Source: Legionella qingyii (GTDB taxonomy: Bacteria > Pseudomonadota > Gammaproteobacteria > Legionellales > Legionellaceae). Taken from it: a stretch of 64,000 bases of DNA. The number at the start of each line of letters is the position of its first letter. Within the stretch, counting starts at the first letter, position 1. The notes beneath the pieces were generated by a model that was not told the DNA's origin, ran no database searches, and was given only the letters and a program-made list of their open reading frames with translations. Positions 9,248-18,895 of this stretch are shown one piece after another. The stretch spans positions 62,001 through 126,000 of the forward strand of contig NZ_QHJG01000008.1 in the NCBI RefSeq assembly GCF_003184185.1, written 5' to 3'. The position numbers and the translations under genes were made by a program.

Positions 9248-9439
9248 TTACTGGTTTTGAGTTTGGTTGCCACCAGCTGGTTGCTGCGCTGGAGCAGCGG
9301 GTTGTTGTGCTGGAGCTGGTTGTTGTGTTGTAGTAGTTTCAGTAGTAGTGGTAGCTGTAGGTTTGTTACTTGACTCACCACATGCAGTTAGCGCTAATGC
9401 TAGAAAACCAGTTGCTGCAATTAAAGCGAAACGATTCAT
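9248..9439 (-). CDS. Small lipoprotein with Thr/Gln/Pro/Ala-rich tail
   Basis: A 63-residue precursor with a lipoprotein signal peptide and lipobox LTAC/G (Cys about residue 20). The mature part is only about 43 residues of low complexity: GESSNKPTATTTTE, then repeated TQQPAPAQQPAAPAQQ units, and a GGNQTQNQ end. It would be lipid-anchored with a disordered tether-like tail. GGGAG precedes the ATG. The frame on the other strand here is a shadow of the low-complexity tail. Function unknown. Confidence 0.75.
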   Translation of the reverse strand: MNRFALIAATGFLALALTACGESSNKPTATTTTETTTTQQPAPAQQPAAPAQQPAGGNQTQNQ

Positions 9440-9556
9440 TTCATTCTCCCTATAAGTTTAATATTTTTTTTAAATCCCTTTAGATTTTAGCAAATAAATT
9501 TAACTTCAACCATGACCTATTGATATTTCAATAAAAAAGTATGGCATTATCTTATT

Positions 9557-10258
9557 TTAGAAACTCAAAAAATTAATAACCCATTTGGCAAATACCTTAT
9601 CATCACAGTGTTGTTGCAATGATTTTAATCCCTGCGCGGCTAGTTCTTTTCCTAAGTTATTTTTGCGAAGTTCAATCAACGCCTGAGAATATCTTTTGCT
9701 GAACTCAGGGTGCCCTTGGACGGTGAGCAGGTTGTCGCCAATCTGCAACATATAAAACGGACAGAAATCACTAGCAGCCAGAACCTCTGCCTCCTCAGGA
9801 AGAAACACAACTTGATCCTGATGGCTAACGATCAGATTTAAAATCCCTAGAGATGGTGACATCCATGGCTTGTGTTGGGTAATTTTATTTACAGACATAC
9901 CTATACCCCACCCCTGATGAGATTTTATAACCTTCCCCCCTAACGCCTTCGCAATAAGCTGATGGCCAAAACAAATCCCTATGATTTTTTTTCTTGCCGC
10001 ATGAAGACGTCGAATGAATTCTTCAAGTGCACTAATCCAAGCTAAATCATCATTAACACCATAGCGACTCCCGGTAATAACATAAGCATCAGCGGCATCA
10101 ATATGACTTGGCAATTCATCATAACGAACATCATAGACTGTGAATGACAAATTGGGGCCTTCCTGATGCAGTAGCTTAATATACATTTCCGAGTAAGTTC
10201 CATGTACCTCAATTAGCCTTGGATCTACTTGGTCACATTGTAATATTCCAATGTTCAT
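9557..10258 (-). CDS. Class I glutamine amidotransferase-like gamma-glutamyl hydrolase
   Basis: A 233-residue stand-alone GATase1 domain. The nucleophile Cys96 sits in the elbow GICFGHQ, and the His183/Glu185 pair in QGHPEF completes the triad. The N-terminal ITGSRYGVND replaces the oxyanion TGSP motif of GMP-synthase-like domains. With no synthetase partner but a glutamine-synthetase-like ligase in the same operon, I infer that it hydrolyses a gamma-glutamyl amide (PuuD- or IpuF-like role) rather than channelling ammonia. AAGGA lies five to six bases before the ATG. It is the last gene of the four-gene minus-strand operon, eight bases after the alcohol dehydrogenase. Confidence 0.8.
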   Translation of the reverse strand: MNIGILQCDQVDPRLIEVHGTYSEMYIKLLHQEGPNLSFTVYDVRYDELPSHIDAADAYVITGSRYGVNDDLAWISALEEFIRRLHAARKKIIGICFGHQLIAKALGGKVIKSHQGWGIGMSVNKITQHKPWMSPSLGILNLIVSHQDQVVFLPEEAEVLAASDFCPFYMLQIGDNLLTVQGHPEFSKRYSQALIELRKNNLGKELAAQGLKSLQQHCDDKVFAKWVINFLSF

Positions 10259-10266
10259 GGTGGTCC

Positions 10267-11475
10267 TTAAGGTGCTTCTGTCAATCTCATCATCACCATC
10301 TCTGAATGACGGGAAGAATCGCCTTGAATTGCTGCAATAAGGATGCGTTCATATTGTTGAATGTCAAAAAGAATTGGATTACTCTGTGCTGAAGGGTCTT
10401 CCGTCGCCATTGTTGCAATACGTGCCGCATGTCGTTTATCAATACCAATTTCAGCTAAACTGTGCTCGATGCCTAATTCTTGACGCAACTGGATTATCCA
10501 ATCAAGAAATCCATCAAACCCATTTTCAATCTCTAAGTAGGTCGCTAACCGCGTTATTTTGTATTCAATCTCGGATCGATTAGCGTGTAATACATAAGGC
10601 ATGAGAATGGCATTTAATCGCCCATGATGCGCATCATAAATTGCTCCCAAAGGATGAGCAAGTGCATGCATAGCGCCTAAACCACGTTGAAAAGCCGTTG
10701 CCCCCATCGAAGAAGCTACAAGCATTTGTGTCCTGGAATTTATATCATTACCATTTTGCATCACTCGAGGTAAGTGTTCTTTTATTAGACGAATCCCCTC
10801 AAGAGCAATTCCTTCTGCAAGCGGATGATATCCGGGAGCACAATAGGCCTCCAAACAATGAGACAGCGCGTCCATACCTGTTGCTGCCGTAATATTCGGT
10901 GGTAAAGCAACTGTCAATTCAGGATCTAAAATAACCATAGCCGGCATCATTTTAGGGTGAAAAATAATCTTTTTGCGTTGTTGTTGCGTATCGGTTATCA
11001 CAGAAGCACGCCCAACCTCAGAACCAGTACCTGCGGTACTTGGTATAGCAATAACTGGAGCGACACCTGCCGCATTGACGCGTCGCCAATTATCTCCTAT
11101 GTCTTCAAAATCCCATAAAGGACGCTTTTGTCCAATCATCAAAGCAATGGCTTTACCTGCATCAAGAGCTGAGCCTCCTCCAAAAGCAATAACCCCATCA
11201 TGTTGCCCCTTTTGATAGGCATTTACACCTGCCATGACATTTTCTCCCGATGGATTTGCTTTTACATCGGCGAATAAGGAAATAAACAAGCCCGTATCAC
11301 GACAATGTGTCAATATTGACTCAATCACCGGTAATTTCGCAAGGTTACTGTCCGTGACCAAGAGAGGTGAATTTATTCCCAAGGTATGGCAAACTTCGAC
11401 AAGTTCACGAACACGCCCTGCTCCTACCTTTATCGAAGTGGGATAATTCCAATTAGCCATCAGTAATGTACTCAT
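10267..11475 (-). CDS. Iron-containing alcohol dehydrogenase
   Basis: A 402-residue group III (Fe-ADH) protein. The NAD-binding half has FGGGSALDAGKAIALM and a PSTAGTGSEVGRASVI stretch. The metal half has GMDALSHCLEAYCAPGYHPLA (Asp and His ligands) and AMHALAHPLGAIYDAHHGRLNA (further His ligands). It oxidises or reduces a primary alcohol/aldehyde. Its start overlaps the upstream aldehyde dehydrogenase stop by one base (TAATG), so the two are coupled and may act consecutively on one substrate. The substrate is not readable from sequence; the operon suggests the alcohol of a gamma-glutamylated amino alcohol. Confidence 0.9.
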   Translation of the reverse strand: MSTLLMANWNYPTSIKVGAGRVRELVEVCHTLGINSPLLVTDSNLAKLPVIESILTHCRDTGLFISLFADVKANPSGENVMAGVNAYQKGQHDGVIAFGGGSALDAGKAIALMIGQKRPLWDFEDIGDNWRRVNAAGVAPVIAIPSTAGTGSEVGRASVITDTQQQRKKIIFHPKMMPAMVILDPELTVALPPNITAATGMDALSHCLEAYCAPGYHPLAEGIALEGIRLIKEHLPRVMQNGNDINSRTQMLVASSMGATAFQRGLGAMHALAHPLGAIYDAHHGRLNAILMPYVLHANRSEIEYKITRLATYLEIENGFDGFLDWIIQLRQELGIEHSLAEIGIDKRHAARIATMATEDPSAQSNPILFDIQQYERILIAAIQGDSSRHSEMVMMRLTEAP

Positions 11476-12884
11476 TATGGTAGATTCCTTTCTCTGTTAA
11501 TCGTTTTTAAATGATACGATTTGGGTCTAGTCAGTAAGTCATATCCTATAGAAGAGAGCGTACATCCACGCCCAGAATTCTTAACTCCAGTCCAAGCCAA
11601 AGCAGGATCTAGATAATCACAACGATTGATAAAAAATGTTCCTGTATGAAGTTGTTCACCAATAGCAATTCCTTGGGAAATGTCTTGAGTAAAAACAGCG
11701 GCTGTTAACCCATACTCGCTGTCATTCATCAATGCAATAGCTTCTTCATCACTATCAACAGACATAATACCGACCACTGGCCCGAATGTCTCTTCGGTCA
11801 TTATCCGCATTTTGTGGTTTACTTGCGTTAAAATTTGGGGGGCCATATAGGCAGAACCTGGTTGATCCATTACAAAATCTCGACTATCAATATGTGCTAC
11901 AGCTCCTTGCGCCAATGCCTCTTGAATCTGCGCGCGTACAAACGCCACCGAAGAAGGACGAACGAGTGGCCCCAAGGTTGTTTCAGGATCATCAGGGCGT
12001 CCGAGTTTATATTGTTTAACCAAGGCTACTGCCTTGTTAACAAAATGCTCGTAAACACTCTTGTGAACATAAATACGTTCAATACCACAGCAAGATTGAC
12101 CTGAGTTAAAGAACGCCCCATCCATAAGTGTATCAACTGCATTATTAATATCAGCATCATAACGGACATAAGCCGGATCTTTTCCTCCAAGCTCAAGGCC
12201 AATACTTAAAAAACGTCCCGCGGTTACTCGTTCTATCATCGCTCCACCAGCAACAGAACCCGTAAAAGCAACATTATTTATTGATGAATCGCGCAAAATT
12301 TTTTCCGTATCGGAATGAGTTAGATGCAAATACTGAAATACTCCTTGCGGAAGATTGGCTTCTCTAAATGCTTGGTCAAATCGCTCCGCTACAAGTGGTG
12401 TTTGCGCTGAATGTTTGAGCAACACCACGTTTCCAGCCATTATGGCTGGAATAATCGCATTTACAGCAGTAAGGTAAGGATAGTTCCAAGGAGCAATAAC
12501 TAGGGTGAGTCCTAATGGCTCACGTTTGATATAACGAATAAAGCCCATTTTTTCAGGCAATGAGATCGGGACAAGTGCATCACGTGCAGCAGCGATCATA
12601 TAACGAGCCCGCTCTTCAAGACCATTAATTTCGCCAGCAGCATAACGGATGGGTCTCCCCATTTGCCAGCAAATTTCGTTGGCAATCTCATTCTTGTTGG
12701 CAACCAGAGCATCTACTGCCGCAGTACAGTATCTCTCGCGCTCGGCAAGGGGAGTAGCTGCCCAGTGTTTTTTTGCATTTAATGCCCTCTCCAAAGCAAA
12801 TTGAATCTCATTATCTTTGGCAAAAGCACGTTCTACATATAAAGAATTATCTATAGGCGAATAGGTTTTCAATGTGTCATTCAT
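11475..12884 (-). CDS. NAD(P)-dependent aldehyde dehydrogenase
   Basis: A 469-residue aldehyde dehydrogenase oxidising an aldehyde to its acid. APWNYPYLTA gives the cofactor-binding start, FTGSVAGGAMI the nucleotide-binding loop, Glu231 in GLELGGKDP the general base, and Cys265 in SGQSCCGIERIY the nucleophile. EETFGPVVGIM is also kept. It lies 17 bases after the glutamine-synthetase-like gene and overlaps the alcohol dehydrogenase. In polyamine pathways the equivalent step is PuuC oxidation of gamma-glutamyl-aminobutyraldehyde; here the alcohol dehydrogenase partner suggests entry at the alcohol level. Substrate is inference. Confidence 0.92.
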   Translation of the reverse strand: MNDTLKTYSPIDNSLYVERAFAKDNEIQFALERALNAKKHWAATPLAERERYCTAAVDALVANKNEIANEICWQMGRPIRYAAGEINGLEERARYMIAAARDALVPISLPEKMGFIRYIKREPLGLTLVIAPWNYPYLTAVNAIIPAIMAGNVVLLKHSAQTPLVAERFDQAFREANLPQGVFQYLHLTHSDTEKILRDSSINNVAFTGSVAGGAMIERVTAGRFLSIGLELGGKDPAYVRYDADINNAVDTLMDGAFFNSGQSCCGIERIYVHKSVYEHFVNKAVALVKQYKLGRPDDPETTLGPLVRPSSVAFVRAQIQEALAQGAVAHIDSRDFVMDQPGSAYMAPQILTQVNHKMRIMTEETFGPVVGIMSVDSDEEAIALMNDSEYGLTAAVFTQDISQGIAIGEQLHTGTFFINRCDYLDPALAWTGVKNSGRGCTLSSIGYDLLTRPKSYHLKTINRERNLP

Positions 12885-12901
12885 AATCGAGTAAACCCAG
12901 G

Positions 12902-14275
12902 TTAAATAATTTCAAAATAGCGGTCCAATTCCCAGTCCGTAATATGACGGCGAAATTCGCGCTCTTCCCATTCTCGAGAAGCAGCAAAATGATCAACAAA
13001 TGAATCGCCAAATAAAGAACGAGCGGCTTTTGATTCCTTAAGACGAGTAGCCGCTTCCCAAAGAGTTCGAGGTAAAGCAAGCTCTGCTTCGTGCTGCTGT
13101 GTATAAGAATTGCCTTTAATTTCGGGATATGGTTCCAGTTTTTGTTCGATTCCATACAAACCAGAGCCTAAAGCGGCTGCCAAAGCCAAATAAGGATTCG
13201 AATCGGCAGACCCCAAACGATATTCAACCCGCTGCGACTTATCACTTCCCGGTATAACACGTAGTGCCGTAGTACGATTTTCTACACCCCAGGTTGCATC
13301 AGTTGGAGCCCAAAATCCTGGAATCAAACGAGAAAAACTGTTCACAGTAGGCGAGACCATTGCCAAAAACTCAGGCATAAGTCGCTGTTGCCCAGCTACA
13401 AAATGCCGTTGAATTGGGCTCATATTATAGGGCATGGAAGGTTCATAAAACGCACTGGTTTCCTCATTTTTATGGCGTAAAGAAAGATGAATATGTCCGC
13501 TTTGACCTGGATAATGCGGCGACCATTTAGCCATAAAAGTTGCCATCATATTGTTGCGCTGCGCTAAAACCTTCATAAATGTTTTAAACAAGGCAGCCTT
13601 GTCCCCTGCTTCGAGGGCCTTATCTACAGCAATCGCTGCTTCAATCACCCCAGGGCCTGTTTCCGCATGCAACCCCTCAATAGGAAAGTCCATAATCTCA
13701 CTCATATTGAGAATCTGATGATATAAATCCGCATGGACGGTATTGCGAATCATTGAATAACCAAAGAAGTCAGGCGTCATGGGTTTTAAATCGCGGAAGC
13801 TTTTAGACCGTACACTGTCAGGTGTTTCGTCAAACATAAAGAATTCATATTCTAAGGCAGCATAGACGACATACCCCATTGAATCCGCTTTATTAACAAT
13901 GCGACGCAGCAATGCTCGAGGACATAAGGCTTCAGCCTCTCCAGCAAATTCAGCCATAAATAACAACTGATTTTCTTCAAAAACCAGATCGCGACACGTT
14001 TCGGGAAGAATACGCACTAAAGTATCAGGGTAACCGGTGTGCCAACCAGTATATTTCCCATTATCGTACAGTTTATTTTTGGAGTCCCACCCTAAGATCA
14101 CATCACAAAAAGAAAAACCATTATCCAGAGCCGAGAAGAATTTATTACGACTCATATATTTTCCAAGCATAACTCCATCTATATCAAATAAACCAACCTT
14201 GACATGAGTTAGATTACGCTCTTCAACAATTTTTTTGGCTGCTTCAACGGTCTTCACATCCTTTGGAGTTAACAT
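12902..14275 (-). CDS. Glutamine-synthetase family gamma-glutamyl-amine ligase (PuuA/GlnA3/GlnA4/IpuC type)
   Basis: A 457-residue GS-fold enzyme. Present are LEYEFFMFDE (metal Glu residues), the IEGLHAETGPGVIEAAI strand, the GHIHLSL nucleotide-metal motif, NRTTALRVIPG and the ARG-containing SQRVEYRLGSADSNPYLALAAALGSGL C-terminal block. GlnA proper is about 469 residues with an adenylylation loop; I see no such tyrosine loop. The context (two oxidoreductases and a GATase hydrolase) argues for a catabolic ligase that glutamylates an amine, not ammonia assimilation. AAGGA lies seven bases before the ATG; it is the first gene of the operon. A diamine or amino alcohol could be the substrate. Confidence 0.85.
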   Translation of the reverse strand: MLTPKDVKTVEAAKKIVEERNLTHVKVGLFDIDGVMLGKYMSRNKFFSALDNGFSFCDVILGWDSKNKLYDNGKYTGWHTGYPDTLVRILPETCRDLVFEENQLLFMAEFAGEAEALCPRALLRRIVNKADSMGYVVYAALEYEFFMFDETPDSVRSKSFRDLKPMTPDFFGYSMIRNTVHADLYHQILNMSEIMDFPIEGLHAETGPGVIEAAIAVDKALEAGDKAALFKTFMKVLAQRNNMMATFMAKWSPHYPGQSGHIHLSLRHKNEETSAFYEPSMPYNMSPIQRHFVAGQQRLMPEFLAMVSPTVNSFSRLIPGFWAPTDATWGVENRTTALRVIPGSDKSQRVEYRLGSADSNPYLALAAALGSGLYGIEQKLEPYPEIKGNSYTQQHEAELALPRTLWEAATRLKESKAARSLFGDSFVDHFAASREWEEREFRRHITDWELDRYFEII

Positions 14276-14524
14276 AGCATTTCCTTTGCCTGTTCATTAT
14301 AAGTCATTAGATTTAGTCTATTTGATAATATCCCAGATTCTATTCTTGAATCCAAGGTTTATTTTTTGATATTTACAAAGGTCAATATGGAAAATAATTG
14401 CACAACAATTATCCCTATACCCTAAATTAACCAGTAATCTTCCCCTACCATTTCAAATAGGCTCTACTCTACCTTAGATCATTTTGCTAAAATCGCCGCA
14501 ATTTAAACTCGAGTAAAAACATTC

Positions 14525-17065
14525 ATGACAACTTCCCATACGCCGATGATGCAACAGTATTTACGCATTAAATCAGAATATCCTGATATGCTCCTGTTCT
14601 ACCGTATGGGCGATTTTTATGAATTATTTTTTGATGATGCCAAGCGTGCATCACAATTATTGGATCTTACTTTGACCCATCGTGGCCAATCTGCTGATAA
14701 ACCAATTCCTATGGCTGGCGTTCCTTACCATGCTGTAGAAAATTATCTGGCAAGATTAATTAAAAAAGGCGAGTCGGTAGCTATCTGTGAACAAATAGGA
14801 GATCCTGCAACCAGTAAGGGACCCGTCGAACGTCAGGTTACCCGTATTATCACTCCAGGAACAGTGACTGATGAAGCACTTTTGGATGCTAAAAAAGATA
14901 ATTTACTTTTGGCCGTTCACCATCAAAAGCAAAAAATTGGTCTCGCATGGGTTGAATTAAGTAGCGGCCGTTTTCATTTACTGGAATTAGCTGAAACAAA
15001 TCAACTCAGCGCAGAGCTTACGAGATTGCAACCCGCAGAGTTGCTCTTACAAGAAACATCCTCACTGGAAGAATACTGCCAAAATTTCCCAATTAAGCTA
15101 AGACCAGGCTGGGAGTTTTGCTTCGATAGTGCCAAAAAACTCTTATGTGAGCAATTTTCAGTAAATGATCTCGCCGCGTTTGGTGAACAAGAATATACCA
15201 CCGCACTGGTTGCAGCAGGTGCTTTACTGGCCTATTTACACACAACACAAAAACAATCGCTACCTCATTTAACTACGATAACCCTAGAACATACACATGA
15301 TTACTTGCAACTCGATGCCGCGACACAAAAACATCTTGAGTTATTTGATAATATCAATGGCAATCATGAAAACAGCGTATTATCTCTTCTGGATAAAACG
15401 GCCTGCTCCATGGGCGGTCGTTTGCTCAAACGTTGGTTAGGAAGACCGCTTAAACATCGTGGCAAGATCAAAGCCCGCCAAGATGCGATAATGGAACTAC
15501 TGCATCTGCAAAACGATGTATCTATCCATGAATTATTAAGACAAACATGTGATGTAGAACGGATTATCTCGCGTATTGCTCTAAAATCAGCTCGCCCACG
15601 TGATTTAGTTGCTTTAAGTCATACTTTAGCGTTACTTCCCGAGCTGAATACTGTACTTGTGCACAACAAGAGCGAACTCACCGTACAATTAAAAAACCAC
15701 ATTAAACCGCTACCAGTACTCCAGCAATTGCTCGCATCCGCGATTATAGAAAACCCACCAATGTTAATTCGTGATGGTGGCGTTATAGCTCCCGGTTTTG
15801 ATGAAGAGCTTGATGAATTGAGGATGCTCAGCACGCGTGCCAACGATAAACTCATGCAATTGGAGCTGGAAGAAAAACAAACAACTGGATTGTCCTCGCT
15901 GAAATTTGGCTTCAATAACGTACAAGGATATTACATTGAGCTGTCCAAAACCCAAGCAGAGAAAGCACCACCTCATTACCACCGAAAACAAACTTTAAAA
16001 AATGTAGAACGTTACATCACCCCAGAATTGAAGCAATTTGAAGAGAAGGTATTATCGGCGCAAGTAAAGGCCTTAGCACGCGAAAAATGGCTTTATGAGA
16101 ATTTACTGATTGAAATCCAGAACAATATAAACGAATTGACACAATTAGCGCAGGCTCTAGCTCAACTGGATGTGATAACAACTCTGGCAGAGCGAGCACA
16201 AAGTTTCAATTGGTGTTGTCCAAATCTTGTAGCTGAATCGCAAATTACCATTGAAGCCGGCCGTCATCCAGTAATTGAACATTTGCTCCAAGAACGTTTT
16301 ATCGCCAATGACCTGCATCTTAAACCATCGCAAAATATATTGCTTATCACCGGCCCCAATATGGGCGGAAAATCAACGTACATGCGCCAAACAGCTTTAA
16401 TTGTACTTCTAGCACATATTGGCAGCTTTGTACCCGCTAAATCAGTCACTTTAGGACCTATTGATAGAATTTTTACACGTATTGGTGCTAGTGATGATTT
16501 AGCCTCTGGACGTTCAACCTTTATGGTAGAAATGACTGAAACAGCACAAATTTTAAGACAGGCAACCCATGAAAGTCTGGTTTTAATTGATGAAATCGGT
16601 CGCGGAACCAGTACATACGATGGCATGGCGCTAGCCTATGCCGCTTGCACCTATCTTGCAACAACCATCAAGGCCTATACTTTATTTTCCACGCACTACT
16701 TTGAATTAACAAATCTTCCCCAGCAGTGGTCATGTATTCGGAATGCTCACTTACAAGCCTCTTTGGATACTGGTCGCATCATCTTTCTATATCGGGTAGA
16801 GCCTGGACATGCAAACCGAAGTTATGGGCTTGAGGTCGCCGAGCTTGCCGGCATACCTGCTGAGGTTTTAAAAATTGCCCACACTCACTTACATCATGTA
16901 CAAAATCAGACTCCATCGACTTTGCAAACCCAACCTATAGTTCAAGTAAAACCTCAATCACCTATTTTGCGTGAATTGGCGCAAATTGATCCCGATCAAT
17001 TGACTGCTAGAGAGGCGCTTGACTTGATTTATCGACTCAAAAGCATGGAAACGGCGGATGTATAG
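14525..17065 (+). CDS. mutS: DNA mismatch repair protein MutS
   Basis: An 846-residue MutS. The mismatch-reading Phe-x-Glu is in [12 protein letters not shown] near residue 34. The lever/clamp domains follow. The ATPase has Walker [16 protein letters not shown] near residue 610, [14 protein letters not shown], Walker [16 protein letters not shown], and the STHYFELT switch. It recognises mispaired bases and recruits MutL. Length equals the usual MutS1. The divergent 249-bp spacer with the amine operon must hold both promoters. It is followed 141 bases later by tamA, with a repeat fragment between. Confidence 0.97.
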   Translation: MTTSHTPMMQQYLRIKSEYPDMLLFYRMGDFYELFFDDAKRASQLLDLTLTHRGQSADKPIPMAGVPYHAVENYLARLIKKGESVAICEQIGDPATSKGPVERQVTRIITPGTVTDEALLDAKKDNLLLAVHHQKQKIGLAWVELSSGRFHLLELAETNQLSAELTRLQPAELLLQETSSLEEYCQNFPIKLRPGWEFCFDSAKKLLCEQFSVNDLAAFGEQEYTTALVAAGALLAYLHTTQKQSLPHLTTITLEHTHDYLQLDAATQKHLELFDNINGNHENSVLSLLDKTACSMGGRLLKRWLGRPLKHRGKIKARQDAIMELLHLQNDVSIHELLRQTCDVERIISRIALKSARPRDLVALSHTLALLPELNTVLVHNKSELTVQLKNHIKPLPVLQQLLASAIIENPPMLIRDGGVIAPGFDEELDELRMLSTRANDKLMQLELEEKQTTGLSSLKFGFNNVQGYYIELSKTQAEKAPPHYHRKQTLKNVERYITPELKQFEEKVLSAQVKALAREKWLYENLLIEIQNNINELTQLAQALAQLDVITTLAERAQSFNWCCPNLVAESQITIEAGRHPVIEHLLQERFIANDLHLKPSQNILLITGPNMGGKSTYMRQTALIVLLAHIGSFVPAKSVTLGPIDRIFTRIGASDDLASGRSTFMVEMTETAQILRQATHESLVLIDEIGRGTSTYDGMALAYAACTYLATTIKAYTLFSTHYFELTNLPQQWSCIRNAHLQASLDTGRIIFLYRVEPGHANRSYGLEVAELAGIPAEVLKIAHTHLHHVQNQTPSTLQTQPIVQVKPQSPILRELAQIDPDQLTAREALDLIYRLKSMETADV

Positions 17066-17080
17066 TAATGCAACAGCAAT

Positions 17081-17101
17081 GTAGGCTGGGTGCAGCGCAG
17101 A
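17081..17101. repeat. Half-copy of the CCTGGGT-type repeat
   Basis: GTAGGCTGGGTGCAGCGCAG follows the mutS stop and matches one arm of the dispersed inverted repeat (compare 52350-52371). No matching second arm is seen downstream, so it looks like a decayed copy. Confidence 0.4.
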
Positions 17102-17206
17102 TATATTTTATTCCTAGCCCTAAATTTCGAATAAGTGTATATTCATAAAAGCGTTTTATACGCAGAATAAGAGGATTTTTCTGGTGAAGCGAGTACTGAG
17201 ACTATC

Positions 17207-18895
17207 ATGAAGAAATTAATTTATATGATACTTCTCATTACCTGTTTTGCTTTATTTGCTAAAAGTAATGACTTGGCATCCATTACAATTCATGGAGTTT
17301 CTGGAAAAGTAGAGGCGAACGTTGAAAAACGATTGAATGAATTACAAAAATTAAAACCTCTCTCCCAATTTAGCCTGGAAGAATTGAGAGAACAAATACT
17401 TCAAGCGGTACAACCTTTCGGCTATTTTAAGGCCGAGGCAACACTTCAAAGACCTAATGCGCAGCAGTTGCTCATTACCATCCATGCTGGCCCACAAATC
17501 ATGATTTCACAGCTTAAAATGGAGATAATTGGTGAAGGAGCGCATAATCCTGTCTTGCGTGATGCAATAAAAAATATACCTCTACAGCAAGGAGCCCCCC
17601 TTTTCACGGAACAATATGAACAAACTAAATTAAAACTCCTTGATAGCGCAGAAAGTCAGGGATACATGCGTGCTGGATTTAAGAAAAGTGAAATTTTAAT
17701 CGATGAAGATAACTATACAGCAGAAATCACACTCATTCTTGATACTGGACCTCTTTATTATTTTGGACAAATACAATTTAACCCTACATACATTAACCCT
17801 AAATTACTGCATCGTTTTGTTCCTTTTCATCCAGGACAAGTCTATTCAGGAGATAAGATACTTAAATTAAACAATGATTTATCAAACAGCGGCTACTTTA
17901 GTTCCGTTCTCGTTAAACCACAAATTACAGACAACCCAACAACTCCTGTACAAATCTATACTGAACCTGTATCCAAATACTCTTATACCCTTGGCGCAGG
18001 TTACGGAACAGATACAGGACCTCGCGGCCGAGCTGCCTTACATGTAGTACCAGTCAATAGCCAAGGACATAAATTCAATCTTATGGCTCAAGGATCCTTT
18101 GTTCAAAATGCATTACAGGCCCAGTATGTTGTTCCCGGAAAAAACCCTGTAAATGATCAATATACTCTTACCGGAAACTTTTCGAATTTAAGCTACAGTG
18201 CAGGTTATAGTAACTCGATTCTTATGTCACTGGCTCAACAGCATCGTGTAACTAATTATCAACGCACTTTATCAGTCAATACCTTATATGAAGGATTTCA
18301 TTATGCATTAGAGCCAAATACGAAACAATTTCTACTCTATCCAAAAGCAAGTTTTACGTTTAGCAAAACACAAGATCTGCTTTTTTCGCCATCTGGATAT
18401 AACATCACGCTTAATGGCCTTGCTGCAAATCAAGCTCTCTTGTCGACAATTAATTTTGCCCAAGCTTCCGTGGATATAAAAGCTGCAATGCGAATAGAAC
18501 CAATCCGTTTGCGTCTTTACGGACATGCAATTCAAGGAGTTACAGCAATCAATAACATCAATCAACAACCATTGTCGCTTGCATTACTTTTAGGAGGAGC
18601 AGATAATTTAAAAGCATTTAGTTTTAATGCAATAGGTCCCGGAAGAGTACTCAGTTACGGTGGCTTTGAAATTCAAAAGGAAACCAAAAAAAACTGGTAC
18701 GTCATAGCATTTTATGATGCAGGTGCTGTTTACAATCCAACTCCTTTAGCTGGATATTTCGATGCAGGTGGTGGTTTAATGTGGGTTTCACCTATAGGAC
18801 CAATTAAAGTAGGATTAGCTCAAGAAATCAATAAACGATGGCAGCGGAATAGCAGCAGTCCACGATTAGTAATCAGCATGGGACCAGACTTATGA
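17207..18895 (+). CDS. tamA: Outer-membrane assembly factor TamA (Omp85 family)
   Basis: A 562-residue precursor with a signal peptide (MKKLIYMILLITCFALFAKS). About residues 22-250 form the three POTRA domains (LNELQKLKPLSQFSLEELREQI, then a FKKSEILIDEDNYTAEI unit). The rest is a beta barrel, with the Omp85 pattern near the end: RVLSYGGFEIQK, YDAGAVYNPT, GGGLMWVSPIGPIKVGLA. With TamB it helps move or insert outer-membrane and lipid cargo. Its stop overlaps tamB by four bases (ATGA), so the pair is coupled. Confidence 0.9.
   Translation: MKKLIYMILLITCFALFAKSNDLASITIHGVSGKVEANVEKRLNELQKLKPLSQFSLEELREQILQAVQPFGYFKAEATLQRPNAQQLLITIHAGPQIMISQLKMEIIGEGAHNPVLRDAIKNIPLQQGAPLFTEQYEQTKLKLLDSAESQGYMRAGFKKSEILIDEDNYTAEITLILDTGPLYYFGQIQFNPTYINPKLLHRFVPFHPGQVYSGDKILKLNNDLSNSGYFSSVLVKPQITDNPTTPVQIYTEPVSKYSYTLGAGYGTDTGPRGRAALHVVPVNSQGHKFNLMAQGSFVQNALQAQYVVPGKNPVNDQYTLTGNFSNLSYSAGYSNSILMSLAQQHRVTNYQRTLSVNTLYEGFHYALEPNTKQFLLYPKASFTFSKTQDLLFSPSGYNITLNGLAANQALLSTINFAQASVDIKAAMRIEPIRLRLYGHAIQGVTAINNINQQPLSLALLLGGADNLKAFSFNAIGPGRVLSYGGFEIQKETKKNWYVIAFYDAGAVYNPTPLAGYFDAGGGLMWVSPIGPIKVGLAQEINKRWQRNSSSPRLVISMGPDL

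Noticed and set aside
9267..9455. Plus-strand frame opposite the lipoprotein
   Set aside because: The repetitive Cys/Gly/Ala/Val sequence is the antisense shadow of the low-complexity tail.
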